This document shows, one piece after another, positions 63,287 through 64,000 of a stretch of 64,000 nucleotides of DNA. Made by a program: the position numbers and the translations under genes. The notes below the pieces were generated by a model. It saw only the letters and a list, made by a program, of their open reading frames with translations. It was not told where the DNA came from and did not search any database. The DNA is from a bacterium. GTDB taxonomy: Bacteria; Bacillota; Clostridia; Oscillospirales; Acutalibacteraceae. The stretch's first letter is position 1. Every line of letters begins with the position of its first letter. The stretch covers positions 84,138 to 148,137 of the forward strand of contig JAHLAX010000033.1 of the NCBI GenBank assembly GCA_020625875.1, in the 5' to 3' direction.

Positions 63287-64000
63287 TTATTGAACTTTAA
63301 CTTTGAGATTCAGCTGAACGGTGTTGACTTTAACTTTCAGAGTTGTCGAGCCCTTTTTGAGGCCTTTAACCTTTATTGTTGTCGCATTTTTGGCTGAGGT
63401 GATTTTGGCAATATCGGTGTTGGTGTAGGAGTTGTTGATACCTTTGACCTTGCCGATAATCTTAACCGAAACGGTCTTGCCCTTATTGACCGTAACGCTT
63501 GATTTTTCGAGCTTCGGGTTGGTTTTAACAGTAACCTTTGCCGTAATAACAGCGCCGTCAGAGAGCTTTGCTGTGATTTTCGCAGTACCCTTTTTAACGG
63601 CGGTAAGCTTGCCGTTCTTGACAGCGGCTACGGTTTTTTTGTCGCTTACCCATGATTTAACAATACCCGCCGTGGTGTTGACAGTTTGAACATCGCCCGC
63701 TTTGAGGCTTGTTGAGTTCATACTGAGCTTAACGGCGGTTTTTGAGATACTGTTATTTGAACAATATTTTACTACACTATCAGCCGCTGAGGTATTCTTG
63801 GCGTAATAAGCCTTAAAGCCGCTCGCTTTTTTATAGATTTTGTTGTCGGTAGTGTTAAAACCAAAGGCGTACTCACCTATAGTGCTCACGTTTTTGGGGA
63901 TATAGAGCGATTTAACGGCGGTATTAACGAAAGCGTAATCTTTAATCTTTTTAACCTTGGCGCCGAGATTGACTGTAGTGAGCTTTGAAGCGCCGTTAAA
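63287..64000 (-). CDS. BspA-type leucine-rich repeat and Big2 surface protein, partial
   Basis: The frame is open to the right edge, so the N-terminus is missing; 237 residues are visible. The first part has BspA-like LRR_5 repeats (LTTVNLGAKVKKIKDYAF, SLYIPKNVSTIGEYAFGF), followed by a Big2 Ig-like domain (VSDKKTVAAVKNGKLTAVKK) and a Lys/Thr/Val-rich terminal module. Secreted or cell-surface adhesion-type protein. The tail resembles the Lys-rich module of the cohesin-like protein at 29491-30570. Confidence 0.85.
   Translation of the reverse strand, partial: FNGASKLTTVNLGAKVKKIKDYAFVNTAVKSLYIPKNVSTIGEYAFGFNTTDNKIYKKASGFKAYYAKNTSAADSVVKYCSNNSISKTAVKLSMNSTSLKAGDVQTVNTTAGIVKSWVSDKKTVAAVKNGKLTAVKKGTAKITAKLSDGAVITAKVTVKTNPKLEKSSVTVNKGKTVSVKIIGKVKGINNSYTNTDIAKITSAKNATTIKVKGLKKGSTTLKVKVNTVQLNLKVKVQ

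Overview
The window looks like a chromosome segment of a spore-forming, moderately low-GC Clostridia bacterium, most likely of the Ruminococcaceae/Oscillospiraceae gut group. Evidence: a full spoIIIAA-AH operon, spoIVA, a SpoVM-like peptide gene, a SipL-like gene, spoIIR, gerAA, whiA, AddAB in place of RecBCD, a CIRCE-controlled groESL, Gram-positive AGGAGG-type ribosome binding sites, and a starch/cell-surface flavour (GH13 amylase with a starch-binding tail, a cohesin-like secreted protein, a BspA/Big2 surface protein). Most genes lie on the minus strand. No prophage, insertion-sequence transposase, CRISPR array or rRNA was found.

Layout: 1-4472, hprK-murB-rapZ-whiA-xseB-ispA (carbon regulation, wall precursor, division/sporulation control, DNA repair, isoprenoids). 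4614-7916, a reduced gerA locus divergent from a DUF421/DUF4363 pair. 7911-10377, Zn/Mn ABC transporter. 10426-12826, secDF. 13012-17745, an aminotransferase, CpsC/CpsD-type polysaccharide control, and Na+-pump decarboxylase subunits OadG/OadB. 17875-21233, spore-coat basement module: 47-aa membrane peptide, spoVM, sipL, spoIVA. 21351-26758, rluD-like gene, then fakA-fakB-plsY (fatty-acid kinase to phosphatidate) and a GT2-GtrA gene. 26759-27331, tRNA-Ala inside a mosaic of hairpins and partial tRNA copies. 27332-30570, amylase and cohesin-like protein. 30646-38185, addA, addB, spoIIR. 38236-41254, ispE, an aminotransferase, an Lrp-type regulator, a LURP-one-like protein. 41352-43499, exopolysaccharide polymerase and sugar transferase behind an attenuator-like leader. 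43842-44327, DUF1292 gene and 6S RNA. 44498-47767, gpsA and groESL. 47912-52317, iorAB-paaK-ACT (aromatic 2-oxoacid catabolism). 52425-58464, dnaE, xseA, a TsaD paralogue, nusB. 58542-63093, spoIIIA operon. 63287-64000, BspA/Big2 surface protein (partial).

Most striking observations: (1) SpoVM, SipL and SpoIVA, the three physically interacting proteins of the coat basement layer, sit in one cluster, and the 30-codon spoVM had to be found by eye. (2) The two ends of the window carry complementary breakpoints of two conserved operons: xseA is followed by dnaE, and 54 kb away whiA is followed by xseB, as if the xseA|xseB and whiA|dnaE junctions had been exchanged. (3) spoIIR has its Shine-Dalgarno inside the 3' arm of the ispE terminator hairpin, while a candidate sporulation promoter would start transcripts inside the hairpin loop. 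(4) Several small non-coding repeats (a 104-bp inverted pair, a 155-bp palindromic element, three 27-bp REP-like elements) occupy operon junctions, including those of groESL and ior-paaK.

All product names come from motif and family recognition by eye; no database search was possible.
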